NCBI GenBank assembly: GCA_039881145.1 | Contig: JAYKKI010000052.1 | Span: 7,755,501 to 7,819,500, forward strand | Origin: Druceiella hillmani | Lineage: Eukaryota; Arthropoda; Insecta; Lepidoptera; Hepialidae | Direction of reading: 5' to 3' | DNA: 64,000 nucleotides | Part shown: in pieces, positions 25,681-39,378 of the stretch | Position numbering within the stretch: the first letter of the stretch is position 1 | How the letters are laid out: each line of letters begins with the position of its first letter | Notes under the pieces: model-generated | Database searches by the model: none | What the model was told of the DNA's origin: nothing | The model's input: the letters and a program-made list of their open reading frames with translations, nothing else | Program-made: the position numbers and the translations under genes

Positions 25681-26963
25681 TTCTCCAAACGCTAGGATAT
25701 TTTGAGTGAGTAGAAAATATTGCTTGTTAAAATTCCTTGACTTTACGAAGTATAAAATAATGTGCAAAGAATTGAATCCAATAATTCGTGTGTGTAGTAG
25801 AATCTCCAGATATAACAAAATTAAAATGGAGGCGTGTATAATGCAAAGCAGAAAAAGTCACATTTTATTTTTCTTACTAATTACTTTATATAATTATCTA
25901 GTTAATCAATGTCAAAATTCTCTCAATTAAATTTCCATTTAATTGGTTAAATTTTCTGACTAGCCACTAAAAAGTTAGAATATGAGGAAAAATTCGTAAG
26001 ACGTAGTATGGAATGTTGTTTGTTTTTCTATAATTTAGATATATACACAAATTAACAAGATTATTACATCAATAAATTTATTGTCACGTTTTATTTTTTT
26101 CACTAAATAAAAAATGTTACAAGCAATTTCTCCAATTCCTATATTAAAGTTTTCTGAGGGATTTTTTCGAAACATAATTAGGAAGTACCGTTTACTCCGT
26201 GCTCGTACATGTAAGATTTAAAAAAAAATACGTCCTTTCAGGTAGGAGGTAAAATATAAAAGGCGATTGGTAAAAAAAATTAAATTTCTTGAAGAAGAAA
26301 AGCTCCGAAAATCTCCGAAAAGTCTTCGAAAGAAAAATATTTCTGTTATTTAAAAAATTACAGAGATATTTTAAAAAAATCAATTTCCAAAAAATTGTTA
26401 TAAAATTTAAATGACAAAAGTGTGTTATTACATTTGTTCTTAAATTTACAGTCAAAAATGGCATTGTACATAAAATATTCACTATATTTTATCAGAATTT
26501 TTTGTCAGGTTTTATTTTCTATTATATGGTCGGAAAAATGTTGAACTAGCTTTGTCCCCTAGATTAGAGAATCCCCCTAGATTAGAATTAGGTTTCACTC
26601 ACATTGTTATAGTTGCAAATTTAAAGGGAGAAATTAAAACCTGCATCGCCATCTAGAATAATTAAGGGGAATTAAAAACTAAGTCTTAATTTTTTTGATA
26701 ATGCAAATTACTATGGAAACAAAAATATTTCGCTTTAAATCAGAGATTAAAGGGAGTGATTTTGTTGCTGATTTATATTGAATATAATTATGTTTGAAAA
26801 AATAACACGAATTTGTTGCTTAGTCACGATTATTGTTCGTTATTCCGTTTTCAATAATATTCTAAATGGAATAACATTTCCCGGAATAAAAAGTAGCCAT
26901 TGTCGTTTACTGATTTATGAACAATCTCTGTGTAAATCACGTGTATCACATAGACAAACAATA
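25681..26963. other. AT-rich spacer, nothing recognised
   Basis: CCCTAGATTAGA is repeated near 26,558 and 26,575. The 96-codon minus-strand frame 26,192-26,482 is Phe- and Leu-rich and not recognised. Confidence 0.55.
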
Positions 26964-27019
26964 CATATTTGCGTTTATAATATTGGCTGTGCATATTTGC
27001 ATTTATAATATTGGCTGTG
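26964..27019 (+). repeat. 28-bp tandem duplication
   Basis: 26,964-26,991 and 26,992-27,019 differ at one base and contain TTTATAATATTGGCTGTG. The duplication falls inside two overlapping open frames (26,778-27,207) that I do not recognise. Confidence 0.95.
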
Positions 27020-27789
27020 CTGAGATTTCCTATGATAAAAAGTGGCCTATATCATTTTCCGGTTCACAAACTATCTCTGTTCAATCTCAAGATCGATTGT
27101 TTCATTCTGACGTGGAAAAATTATATATAATCATAATTTTTATAATATTAAGATTTACCATTACAAAAATTATTTCGCAAAAAGATGTAGATTCTTCAAA
27201 AATTTAAATTTATTTTTACATAAAGCATATCAAAAACAAATTTAACAAAGAATATAAGGCTTCGTACCATATTTTCATTTTGATGAAAATATTCCGAAAC
27301 GTTAAGTAATAAGCAATTTTCTTATTAGCTAACTTACCGTTTACTGTACTAATGTATATAGCGGAAAAGTTTGCATGTCGTTTTATTAGTTCCCGTTATT
27401 CTCTGGAACGAAACGCTCATTTATATTATTTCTTTTTATCTTAAAACGTCTAGGCTATAGCATTGTAACGGAAGTAAGAAAACGTTTAACGTTGCAAAAA
27501 TAAGCGAATAGAGTCCAATTTCTAAACAAACCTTTTGCTATCACTACAATCCCATATATGTACCTTGAAGCACAAATCTATTTAAAATGTGAATGTTTTT
27601 CTTACAGAATAATTTAGTTGCTTTGTCTAGATCAGATGATGTTAAAAACCAATTTCTACTTGTACCCAAGGGAAATTAAAAGGAGAATGTAATAAATTCC
27701 GAAGCACTACTATAAATATATTCAGTAAATAATTTCAGAATATCTGATTTAAAAGTATTCAAACTTAAAATTAAGATCCCGATGCCAGA

Positions 27790-28255
27790 GACAACTCAAG
27801 ACGCACGTAGGTACTCCTATGTGTGGAAAAATACTATTTTAGTACTTGATATTCATACAATAGCAGCATAGAAGGTTGAAGTTAGAAATATGCGTTTTTA
27901 TGTCCTGCGAATCAGAAGAAAGCACTCTTTTTACCAATTCACCGGATGAAAACGGTCAAGACTTTGAATGTCAAATGCGTACTCGGATTTTGAGACAATA
28001 TTTATTACATTATATCACAAGTTACGTATACATGCTGAAATAAAACTCGATGAATTTAAACAGTACCAGAAACCTAACCTTATATTCCATTATTTTGAAA
28101 AGGAATAGATTTGACGTTTTAGGGATACAAATTTTTCAACATTCCCATGATAATTTTTTTAGCAGAGGGGACTAAATTTTACTTTTTAGTATGAAGTTAA
28201 AATATATCTTGTTTCAGTGCGTTATATACTGTGGCAAAAATATTTTATTAAAAAG
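27790..28255 (+). repeat. Unidentified long repeat, copy 1, block 1
   Basis: Similar over about 400 bp to 57,330-57,790. Shared landmarks in order: GAAAAATACTATT, GTCCTGCGAATC, AGAAG.CA, CCAATTCAC.GGA, AAATAAAACTCGATGAATTTA and TTATATTCCATT. Divergence is high and neither copy codes for a protein I know. Confidence 0.7.
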
Positions 28256-29899
28256 ATATTTGCTTTTTTTGCCCTCCTATTCAGTCTTTGTATATGAAGT
28301 TGTCTAGCCTCTATTATATTAATGTTATTTACAATTTAATAGTAAATGGATCAAGTGTAGTGGTTATTGTATAGGAGTTAATTGAAGATTTTCCATGCAG
28401 ACTTTTAGTTGGCTTATCTTAAAGGTTTTTAAATTTATCGAATATATTCAAAGAAAATTTGTTCATTATCTCTAAATGAGATTGTTAATTTACTTTTTCT
28501 TATTATATTTCTTAATGTTGTTTACCTCTGAACCTGGAAACCATTTCCTTTTTAGTTTAGAATTTTTAGTTGTATGTTTATTTGAACGAAAATATTTGCA
28601 GTGGTAAGAAATTCATTTATTCATTGTAGAATTAATATATACAATATCAAAAGCTACTAGGAATATATAATTTTTTTTACTAAAGAACCACTTGTGCTTA
28701 CATAGTCGGTGTTTTTTTCACTTTTTTCGAATTATACTGAGATTCTTCATTTTTCATCTTATTTATCTAGCTATTCTTCTCACGATAATATTATCACATA
28801 TTGATTTATTAAAGATGTTTTAAGATTATTTCAAACAAAAAAATATTTTTAACGATATATAAAGCCTGAAATGGCAAGCATTTACTGAAACCCTCTTTTT
28901 ATTACCTTTATTTTGCTCGCCTTCTTTACTTTGTTACTCGTCTTCTTTGTAAAGTTAAAGTTTATTTGAGCAGCCTTGTAAATAAATAAATTAGCTTTAA
29001 TAAAATAATTAGTGACGTACATTTACAAACAACATATCCACTATTACCTTATTAATATATGGGAATATATTAATAATCTTAGCAGTTGATCCGTGTACCT
29101 GAACTTATAAACCCAATCAAACTGCTTAATGTGGCCATCTTTGTAGATTTGGGAAGGTGATATACATTTGTAATACATATCTTATGTCGTGAAGATGAAA
29201 AATTATTTAATACATGAATTACATGAACAAGTTTAGGTTAAATCAAAGTTTATCTTCGAAATTTGTAAATTTTTCTGTTATTTAGCTATAAAAAATTAAA
29301 TTATTATTAAAATTAAAAAATATACAACATAAATAGATCACTTATATGAAATAATCATTTGAAACAAAAGAATAATGTAATGTATAAAAAAAGTATAAAA
29401 TTTAACATTTTCTGGTATGTTTCCATAATCAGAAATTTTCTGTACAAACCTTTTTTAATATGGGAATATTTTTTACATAAAAATACTTATAAAATTAAAA
29501 TAGGTTTAACAGTTTTTAATGTATGTGGTCATCTTACAGAACATTTCAAGAAAAATGGATGTTAATGTATTAATTATAATATACTTGATTATGTACTTGT
29601 GCTCATATCTCAACTTTAATGAAATACAATACGAATTTTAGAGTCTTCCATCGGTCCTTCTCATGATTATTTTAATGAATTTATAACGTTACATTCAACT
29701 TCTTTCAGATATCCTGTTCATTTCAAAAGTAATTTTTTAAGGAAAAGACTTGTTCGCCATGTCAGACCAGCCCAACGGAAATGATATTTTTTTTAATACA
29801 GTAATGGATAATTTTGATTCCAATTCTACATATTTTTTTCAAATAAGCGGCCTTGCATTATAAGAAACATCGGCCAAAAGCGGTTAATGGACGCTTACT
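28256..29899. other. AT-rich spacer, nothing recognised
   Basis: Lies between blocks 1 and 2 of the long repeat and has no counterpart at the second locus, so it may be inserted DNA. The 68-codon frame at 29,359-29,565 is not recognised. Confidence 0.5.
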
Positions 29900-29900
29900 T

Positions 29901-29963
<63 letters not shown>

Positions 29964-29988
29964 TATACACACATATGTATATATATAA
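29900..29988. repeat. Compound (CA)n/(TA)n microsatellite
   Basis: CA repeat passing into TA, then back through TACACACATATG. Confidence 0.97.
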
Positions 29989-30017
29989 TAGTGCAGGAAA
30001 ATAATGCAAATTTATTT

Positions 30018-30119
30018 TTATTGGAATCTATTTGACATCAAGCTTGATGTCAAACAGATTTCAATAACATTTCTATTAAATTTTTTCTGTTTATGTGAAG
30101 AGGAAAAATTTAATAGAAA
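30018..30119. repeat. Two adjacent palindromes
   Basis: 30,018-30,067 is a 50-bp palindrome with no spacer, centred on AAGCTT; its inner 22 bp are perfect and the arms carry two mismatches. Right after it, a 16-bp perfect inverted repeat pairs 30,070-30,085 with 30,104-30,119 (TTTCTATTAAATTTTT). Confidence 0.93.
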
Positions 30120-30655
30120 AATATATAAAAAATATTAAGCGGCCAAAATGTAAAATAAGTGTTGCAATATTTTAGAGAAAAAGGTCAGTCAATATTTTGA
30201 GGGTCAATATTTATGAAATAATTTATAGAAAAGGAAAAAGCACAAGCTATGATTCTTCGATCTATTAATGAATATGGTGGAATTACTGGGTAGATTGATT
30301 CAAGAAATAGGTTTAAATAGCGTAATTACTAAAAATGTATGAAAATTATTCAATCCCCGCGATGAAGGTCGATGGATTTGGAGAAAAGCATTCATCTGTG
30401 AGATATCTTAGGGCGCAATGCTTAAATCGTCAGAGATTCATGGAAACAGTGCACGGTGATATTATTTATTTTCACAAATAGCGCAATAATAATATCTGAG
30501 ACCGAATTTGTGTTTACATTATATCATTAATTAACTTGTTGATGTTTAAGGAAAGATCAATTTTCAACTAAATTTATAGAGCTTATGTTGCAAGAGACTT
30601 AATCTTTAGGAGATTAGTTTTTCATAGTAATTTTCCTCAACTTATATATACATCT
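30120..30655. other. Spacer, nothing recognised
   Basis: Somewhat GC-richer around 30,355-30,450, with no readable domain. Confidence 0.5.
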
Positions 30656-31470
30656 CAGAAAAAATTAAACTCTCATAAAATTACTCACGCGTCTGTCGTC
30701 TTTCACTCTTGTCACGCATAGCTGTTTCTATTTGACGTAAGAGTTGAAATTGGATATAGTAGCAAAACATATTAACTCGAATTTATCTCAGTAGTTAATG
30801 CTCACAAATATTCATAATGAAATTTTAGGGGAGTGGAACGGGAGAATTAGGTTCTCAAAAAATATTAATTCTCTGTATAGTGGGTATATTCTTGAAATAA
30901 CTAGTTAGAAACGTCCCAAAAATATTGTAATCTTGGGTAATACAACTTCAGATATGTACTGAAAAACATACAAAATATATATTTGACTTTTCCACCAAAT
31001 TTTCCATCTTTCTAAAGCTACTCGACCTAAAATTTGAAAAAATCAAGATTATAGAAGTCAATGCGAAGGCTCTAGGAAAACTGAAGCATTGGTTCTGGAT
31101 GTACTTTTTTAAATATGCGCGATACACCTGTAAAATATATTATAAGCAAATATATGCTCATTAAAAGTAAATTTGCTTTATTTATCATGAGTCTGAAGAA
31201 ATAATTTTCCTAACGTAATAAATATTTAATTATATCTTATATAATATTTAGATATAATAACTTTTGAGGAATTTATGGTGACCCTACCATGTATATCTCA
31301 AAAGCTATGACATCTAGAATAAAGGTTGTAGTTTTCCTTCATGGTTTTAAGTGTATTTATGAAGACGTACTACCGAAAATATTATAAAAATATTCTTGGA
31401 GTCCTCATAGCAAACCCTTTTAAACGATCCTCTACACTAGATATGGAATTTTCAAAATTCTAATTCCAGT
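30656..31470 (+). repeat. Unidentified long repeat, copy 1, blocks 2 and 3
   Basis: 30,656-31,180 aligns by eye to 58,020-58,800 (landmarks TCTGTC, GTTTC, TTTAGGGGA, GTGGGTAT, CAAGATTATA versus CAAGGTTTTA, TATGC.CGATA). 31,270-31,470 aligns to 59,940-60,110 (ATCTCAAAA.CTATGACATCTA). The order is the same at both loci. Confidence 0.65.
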
Positions 31471-33510
31471 AATTAAATTGATCCTCTCTTTTCAAAGTTT
31501 ATATAAATTTGTTTTTAAACATTAGCTATTCAGGTACGTATGGGTTAACATAGTTTTATATTTATAACTAAGATTTTGCCTTTAGATACGCCTCGTTTTA
31601 TCTTTCTTGTACCGCTATAAGATACTAGTCCACGAAACTCACAAGGCCGTCGAAAATGGGAAGTAAAACACGAGAACACAAAAAAATAATGGCTACACAT
31701 TAAAAAAAAAGATCAACGCTGATTATTTTTTGTAAACGTTTTTAAAAGGTCACTACGTGCTTCACTAGATTTTTGTAATTGTTTTTTTACTTACAATTAT
31801 TGATCTATTAAAAATATACGGTATGCGCATTTATGAAGTAGTAATTTTTATCATGTACTGTGGCTAACAAACATTATTATACTTTATTTCTCTTTTCTGA
31901 CTGTTATTCTATTGTTTGTTTTTTTCATTATAAAGGAACTAATTTTTTTAATTATATTCTATTTCTGTAACGTCGGCCAATTTTTTGTCTTTTTAAAATA
32001 AATTTTATTTTATTTAATTAATTAAACACATTTTTAAAATTTCGAACTGACATTTTCTATTAAAAATAATCCAATCTTATCACTAAGTTTACATTTGGTC
32101 GAGAAGAAGTTAATGCTGAAACATGTCCCTAAAGACACAGCAAAACTGTGAATTATTTTCTAGTTCAGTTAAAATGTTTACCTCAACTAATTAATAATGT
32201 CTCTACATTATCGTTGGTTTTGCTATGAGGAAGTGTAAAATCACAACACGCAGGGCTTACGTATAACTATACTGCGTTATTAATGGATAAAATTCACAGT
32301 CATAATATCTACGAGAATAACTACCTTTGACTAAATTTTACTCGTTGACCACAAAAATGGCGTTATTAACATTAGAATACCGGCTGTTTTGGCCAAAAAA
32401 AATTTATAACTAAAAGTAAGAAATTAATAATTTATTTTTAATTTTTAATGAAAAAAATAGTAGATATTAAACTAAATCCCACATCCGAGTAAAACAAAGT
32501 AATTCAAAGTAAAATAAAGTAAATATTGAATATAACATATTTTGTAACAGCTTTTTTCTAAGTCAACAAAGCCTTATTTCGAACTAAACGAAATTCATCC
32601 TTTTTAAACCTACTATGCTTAATGAAATATTTAGCTTTTCATCGTATCTAGATTCGAGGCAAAATTTGAAAGAGAAATATGAAAAAAAATTATTTTAATA
32701 TTTGTCAGTCCATCTCTTGGTATATTTTAACAAGTTTGCTCCAAAATATTGATAAATCTTCATCAAACTCGATGTTTGCCGTGTAATTACGTGCTTATAA
32801 GTTAATTAAGCTATTAGTTCTTCACTAAAGTGTAAATAAAAACAGGTATTTTTTATGAATTACGCATTTAAAAACCAATAAAAATTACCTTTTGGCTATA
32901 AATTATTTCACCTGGTTTGTTACGTAGTGGCAGGGAAAAATATTTTGAAACTCAACAAATGACAGCAAATATATTATAATGATTTTTTTTCCAAATAAAT
33001 TCAGTTCTCTTGTGCTAATCTAAATTACGTAATAGTCTCCTATCCTTAAAACCAAAAGCAATATGTTGGTGAATCCTCCTTCATAATGTAGTGATACGGT
33101 TATCACATTTAAATTGACCCAAATTTTTTAGATTTATGTAGTCAGAAGAAAAAAAAAATCCATATTTAATGATAATGAGTGACTAAACCATTACGAGCAT
33201 GTATGCTATATTATCTCAGCAACATAGTATACCTTGAAATTTTAAAACATGCCATTAACATGACGAAAATTATTTGTCAGTTTTACAGAAATGCGACAGT
33301 TGTTTTTCTTCATGATAAATTAAAACAACGTTAATTAACTAAATTAAATTACGACGTTAAGAACTAACGATATTAATAAAAATGTAAAGAATTTTTCTCA
33401 ACTGCAAACACAGTAAAATTTTAAAACTACCTCCTTTTTAACCCTGTCTTAATCTTCATGTACGTGCTGGATGATCTCGTCTTTTGAAGGTTATGTCAAT
33501 TTTGGGACAT
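31471..33510. other. AT-rich spacer, nothing recognised
   Basis: No notable open frame or repeat on either strand. Confidence 0.6.
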
Positions 33511-33747
33511 GTATTATATATTCCGTATTATATATTCCATATTAAAAAATCACGTAATGCACTGTAACTATAAATTATATTGTCAGCAAAACAAAAATTT
33601 AGAGCAGTTAAATCCAATACGAAATTATAAGGGTACTGTTTTGGCCATTTTAAAATGGAAAGATTCTGGTAAACTCTCTCGATTTCCAACGTTGTCAGTA
33701 GAAAGATTCTGTTAATTTTTTTTGGATTCCAACGTTGTGAGTAGAAA
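33511..33747 (+). repeat. Two local direct duplications
   Basis: GTATTATATATTCC is repeated end to end at 33,511-33,538. TTCCAACGTTGT.AGTAGAAA occurs at 33,684-33,704 and 33,727-33,747 with one mismatch. Confidence 0.9.
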
Positions 33748-34460
33748 TGCGCTGGAAGCAAAAGACATGAGATTAAACACGCGCTAATAGGAGACGTTTA
33801 CTCTGTCTTTTTACTAGTGCGGTAAATCAGTATAAAGTTCAGTTAACCGTCCATCAGTTAACCGTCCAACAAAAATTAACAGTTAGCGGTCGCCAACTTA
33901 CTTTTGCAAAATCCATTCACCTGCATTACGCGTAAAGCTGATTTTTATTCTAAAACATTTAAACACGTCTTTGCACTATGCTGAAGAATACTTATCAGGA
34001 CAACGTTTTATTGCAACAACTTTGTGCAATTATCAGCATATTCTTCCGGATTGTGATCACTTTAACTTATTTTATTTTTCTCTCAAAATAATCATATAAA
34101 TAAAAAAAAACTCGTAGTTAGAAAGTTTCATCAGAATGCTTAAACAAAAATTTGGGAATAATGATGCTATGCAATAATATTATAGGTATAATCACATATT
34201 TTACAACAATATATATCATAATAATGCATTTTGAAACACTGTATAAAAATCTTAAATTACCTGAAAATGAGTTTATGTGTTTGATTATTAGCCCCGTTCT
34301 CATACCTCACCCTGAACGATCCTCGAGAAATTTTACATAATTGTGATTTGTGTCACATGCATGGATATAGATAATCAGTTTTTTGTTATTTAACCCTTAT
34401 CATCACTCACTATCTGTGTTCAATTTATATAATTTAGGGTTACAACTATAGATGTCCCAT

Positions 34461-34462
<2 letters not shown>
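33748..34462. other. Spacer with a short repeat
   Basis: CAGTTAACCGTCCA is repeated near 33,841 and 33,855. Nothing else is recognised. Confidence 0.55.

Positions 34463-34527
<65 letters not shown>
34463..34527. repeat. (TA)n microsatellite
   Basis: Uninterrupted TA repeat of about 65 bp. Confidence 0.97.
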
Positions 34528-34534
<7 letters not shown>

Positions 34535-35731
34535 TTTTCGAACTGGACAATTCAAATTTTTCATTATGGGAAAATAGTTGTAACAAGATTTAAAAAATTA
34601 CATTCCTACAATAGATGCAAAAATACGTCTAGTTATTGTTTTCAGTTTTGATAACTTACTATGACAAAAAATAAGATCAAAATATCGACTTGAAAATTCA
34701 TTTCTAATTTTTTAGAGACCTTTTGAACGATAATACCACAAAGATCTTTTGTAAGGATGTAAAGGGTTACTAAATTTATTCAAGTACTTTTTCAAAACTT
34801 TGTCTAGGGTCTCTTTGTTTGAGGGTTTAAGGCATCATAGTCGTACAGAACATTATAATTTGCTCTTATTAATTTCAAAATTATTCAGAATAATTCCACA
34901 TATCACTTTAATTTTCTTTTTATCGACAGAGTATAAAGTAAATATTTGGTCTAGAGCGTCTACGGAGTTCTATAATTCCAAGCTTCTTCGCATCAGTATT
35001 CTTCACAAGTTTACAGTACATCGAACATGTAAGATTTGACAGTATTTAATCGATTATGTCTCGTAAAATAAAAATCCACATGAGTGTGATAAAACAAAAT
35101 ATACTTATATATTAAAATCGTGGATGATTTTGGCCCTTTGCATCGTATATGTCGTAAACGGCGAGTTGCTATTCGGTGTACATCCACATTATCACTAACT
35201 TGGCACTATGATTACACAACATTTAACTGCTCGCACATAAGTCGTACAAATTATTCCCTAAACCTTCTGACGAGGTGAGCCGAGGGTTCGAAATCGCTCC
35301 ATTACTGAAAAAAGCGTGAACATATCTATATAATATGTCAGAGCAGTGAGACAACCTATGGTATCTCCTACAGGGTACAGGTTTCCATTTTTTCTTCATA
35401 CCATTTTTTAGATTCTTTGTATCTTTTATTTATTTATTATTGGCACACAAACAGTTTTGTCACAATTTTAACAATATTATTCGAGAAACATAATTGTATA
35501 ATGTATAATTTTCTTGTGACAATACCAAAATCAGTGAGCACAGCATGTTTAATTTGGTGTTACCATTACCATATAATGTTTTTACGAATTAGAAAAATTT
35601 AAATTTATTTCAATAAATTCAATAAATAAACAATAATTGAGTTGATCAATAAAATGCACATTAAAATTTTAAATTAATTACAGTGAATTAAGTAACAATA
35701 AATAGGGGATTAATCAATAAAACATAAAGAA
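34528..35731. other. AT-rich spacer, nothing recognised
   Basis: A 79-codon frame (34,800-35,039) has no family resemblance. GGGTTCGAAATC near 35,285 recalls a tRNA T-arm but lacks the rest of a cloverleaf. Confidence 0.55.
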
Positions 35732-35769
35732 CATTGGTAACGTCTTAAACTATTAAGACGTTACCAATG
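35732..35769. repeat. Perfect 16-bp hairpin
   Basis: CATTGGTAACGTCTTA at 35,732-35,747 pairs with 35,754-35,769; 6-nt loop. Confidence 0.95.
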
Positions 35770-36826
35770 CTTAGGTTAGTATTGTTGTGAAAACATTACA
35801 TCATCCACTGCTTTTTTGTTTCTTTTTTAAGGAATTGAATCAATAATTTTATTATTTATATAAAACTGGTTCATTCCAATTTATTTTACAATCAGTGAAA
35901 TGATGCTTTTAATAACTAGAACATATAGATAATCCTTTCACCAACATGTGACCCGATGTACTGGTATCGGTTTTATCATGACAATTCACGTGCTAGTCAG
36001 CGAATTTAATCAATACGTTCGAGATAAAGAAGGCAACTGTCAATGAAGGCAACCCAAGCAAGGATATGCCTTTAAACTTTTCGAAATCTCACAAGGTTTT
36101 GAAAGGAGTTGCAGTAGTTAGTTTGGTACTATGGTATTTGTGTCAATAAATTATATCATTAAAACGTGTTTAATAACAATGAAAGTTATTTTGATTAACT
36201 CTTTCAAAACTTCGTATTTTGACAACGACATTTTTCTAGAAAATCAGTTTATATGGCTTGTCGACTTCTAGAATATATGTCCCTCGGCTTCTACTTCCCT
36301 CCCTATGCCCCTCCCTGGTTACTTTTGGAGGTTATAGTCAAACATATTTTATTATAAAAGAAAATTCACATTTGATTTCAGAACTAAGGATTCGTTTAAA
36401 ATGGCTCTCTTATTGAACATACTTTTTGAATAACGTATTTAATATTATAAATCTGCTCCAGACGACGGTATCTACTGTAATACATTTTGTGCCTGCGTGC
36501 ATTGCGTATAATAAAAACATACGTTTTACACTTTAATAGTCAAGAAACTTATATGACTACAAAAATATGTCAATAATTTTTAATCATATTTTTTTCATTT
36601 TAAAACTGAATGATCTATAATAGTAATAAGACAGTAAAAGTATAAGAAGTATGTTATATTTTCGATGGCGATGAAGCATTGATTGTATTCGATTTTTTTG
36701 TATCTATGTTTGATATATTGTTTCTCTGCTTTTCGTTGTATCACATCAAAATTATAACATTATTCACATTTGACTAATGTTTAATTGTCAACGATAATTG
36801 GGTAAATAACGTAAGCTGAAAATGTT
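35770..36826. other. AT-rich spacer, nothing recognised
   Basis: GAAGGCAAC is repeated near 36,030 and 36,047. No gene seen. Confidence 0.55.
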
Positions 36827-36873
36827 GGAAGAAAAAAATATACACATGTGCATATGTGTATATTTATTCTTCC
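36827..36873. repeat. Near-perfect hairpin of ~20-bp arms
   Basis: The arms GGAAGAA...AAATATACACAT and ATGTGTATATTT...TTCTTCC face each other around GTGCAT, with a small A-tract length difference. A C-rich stretch follows to about 36,970. Confidence 0.8.
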
Positions 36874-37384
36874 ACGAACTCCACACGAAACGAACACGCC
36901 TGCACGAACCCACGTGCGCACACTCGCACATACTCTCCCGCTACCCATACACCTAAACGCTTGCTTTCAGTTACGCACACATAAAACACATTCCTAGACA
37001 TATAATGAGTTATTTGAAATTAGCTGTTTTTGTCGTTGTCAATAGGAAGTTTATATACTTCGATGCTTTTACATAATTTTGAAGCAAATACTCTTTTCCA
37101 ACTAATCACCAAATATAAATTCTTCTAGTTCCTCTGACATTATGATAATAACGAAAAATGGTTAACGTGTATGTTACAGGTGCTGTTGTTAAACGATAGA
37201 TCACATTATTAATTAAGAAGTATATGAATGCTTTTCAAGATACACATGAGTTAATGGCACCCAATTTATGAATATTTATTTGAAATACTTTCTTATGTTA
37301 ACATGAAAATTTTACAGCAGACGCATAACGATAATAAAAAGTAAATTCTATTTAATACGTTTATATTAATGATAAAACTATAGG

Positions 37385-37800
37385 TCTACAAAACATCAGA
37401 TTAAAATTATACCCACGCCTTACTCAGCCCACAGTTTCAGTGGCCATTGTTATCTATTCAGAACTAAAACTGTAGCCCAAAATAACACCAGATGATACTT
37501 AAACGTATTTGAAACTGGAGAGCATGCTAACAATCAATTGGTAAGACCCGTTAAGTGGCGCGATTAGGGGGTGCTCTTGACCATCCATCGCAAGGGTCGC
37601 CCGCAGGATTATACTTTGGTCCTTTTACAAATCCTGTGGTCGTATCATATCGGGGTCGGGACAATTAGCGAATTTTCGAAGGCTGAAGATTTACTTTGCG
37701 TAATGGGTGGTGAATGGCGATAGTGATGTATCAAATAAGAGGGAGCAACGGGAGATATATTGAACATAGAGAGAGGAGAGGAGTCTGACTTGTCTCTTTA
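37385..37800. other. GC-elevated island, unassigned
   Basis: About 400 bp contrast with the AT-rich surroundings, including GTGGCGCGATTAGGGGGTG and GGTCGCCCGCAGG. No long frame exists on either strand. A conserved non-coding element or a decayed non-coding transposon are both possible. Confidence 0.4.
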
Positions 37801-38511
37801 TTTTTGTGAGTGAAATTTTAAGTGAAAAAAAAATTTCAACCGATCAACAACGTGTTAGAGTTTGAAGAGGTTCCAAAAAATTGGATTACGAAATTTCGAT
37901 AAATGATTTCAAAATGAATGTCACTAAATAAAATTCTTTACTGTTAGGATGATTTTATTTAATTAAATCTAAAATTTACTAACGCTCTTAAAGACGAATA
38001 ATAGAATTTCAATGCAATATCCATTTATATTTTAATCATTTTAAAGCAAATGTTTTCTATATTTGTTTTAGTAATAAAGCATGGTATTGTTTTTGCATTT
38101 AAAAAAATAAATAGTTTTAGTATTGAATTTTCATATTTGTGAAAGAGAAATGCATTCTTGTGTTTTTTAAATTACTATGTCCTATGTTTGCACAGTAATC
38201 CGTAACTAAAGTCATAACCTATATTACCCAAATTCCGGTATGGAAAAAAAGAAGATATAAAAAAAATAACCTCTTGGGGATCTCTACCATACATTGCCTC
38301 TTGGAAATCTCTACCATAGATTGTCTACCACACATAGTCTTTTGGAATTATTCACTCTGTTATACCATTAAAATGCGTCTATTCTTCTGTAATAGTTCAA
38401 AGACGGTGTAGCTATAGATATATTAATTTATGAACAAATAGTTCAGAATCCTCTAGTTCTTAGACGGAAAAGTTATATACTTCTAATTTATGTATATACA
38501 CAATATATGAA
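37801..38511. other. Spacer with a 27-bp direct duplication
   Basis: CCTCTTGG.GATCTCTACCAT-like units sit back to back at about 38,271-38,326. No gene is seen. Confidence 0.55.
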
Positions 38512-38535
38512 CATATATATATTCATATGTATATA

Positions 38536-38572
<37 letters not shown>
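38512..38572. repeat. (TA)n microsatellite, impure
   Basis: TA repeats mixed with TATG and TTCATA steps. Confidence 0.9.
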
Positions 38573-38573
<1 letters not shown>

Positions 38574-39169
38574 TATATTCCGTTTATAATTTTGAGCCGA
38601 AAGTCATTTTAAAAGTGTCGTGTAATTTAATTAAGTAATTAAAAACAGTTATTTTTGAAAGCATAATTTTATGAGAATATATAATACTGATCGGGACAAG
38701 AAGCAAGCCCTACCGTAACCTAAGCGGTTTTTTAAAGGATGGCGGAAAGGGGCAATAAAATAAAGGATAAAATTTGTTATAGAGTTTAATAAGATGAAAT
38801 CAAATATCTGTGATGGCTTAATCTAATATTTATTTAACATATTGGCAACATATTAATTAGATCATTTCTTTAGACACTTAAGTATACTATTACGCATATA
38901 CATATTAGTTACATATTTGTATGAAAGATTTTTCTTTTAATATTTCGAATATGGTGATATTATGCCACAGCTGAATTTTTTTTATATTTTTGGACGTCAA
39001 TACGTTTTTAAATTTGCTAGCATACGGGGGGCAATTAAAAAAACCTAATAATAACTAAATCGGGAGATAGAGTTTGGCGTTGCAATTTCGAATCTATCCT
39101 CTACGACAAAAATTAAATTATACCACTGGATAGCTAAAGGATAAAGAATTCATTACATTAAGTGAGAAG

Positions 39170-39378
39170 AGTGACGCATCGTGCGCGATGGAGGGGGAAG
39201 CGCCGCCATTTTGAGGTTATTTAGCTGCGCATCGAGATTTTTAATTAGTATAACTTTTGATTCAGAAAAGCTACAATGTTCGTTTAAGTTTTAATCGTCA
39301 GCTGTTCTCAAAATCTATCGATTGTATATTAAACATTAGTTTAAAGTAGTGACAGTGAATATAATAAGGTGTTATATA
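39170..39378 (+). promoter_or_regulatory. Possible promoter/5' leader of an unidentified small gene
   Basis: A GC-rich block (about 39,172-39,235, containing GAAGCGCCGCCATTTTGAGG) is followed by an AT-rich leader up to an ATG at 39,379. The composition step and the adjacent short open frame suggest the 5' end of a transposon gene, but no TATA box or initiator is convincing. Confidence 0.25.

Noticed and set aside
27270..27310. TTGATGA...CCGAAACGTTAAG as another hammerhead
   Set aside because: The invariant first C of the core is T, stem II does not form, and stem I is absent.
35270..35300. tRNA T-arm-like GGGTTCGAAATC
   Set aside because: No acceptor, D or anticodon arms at the required distances.
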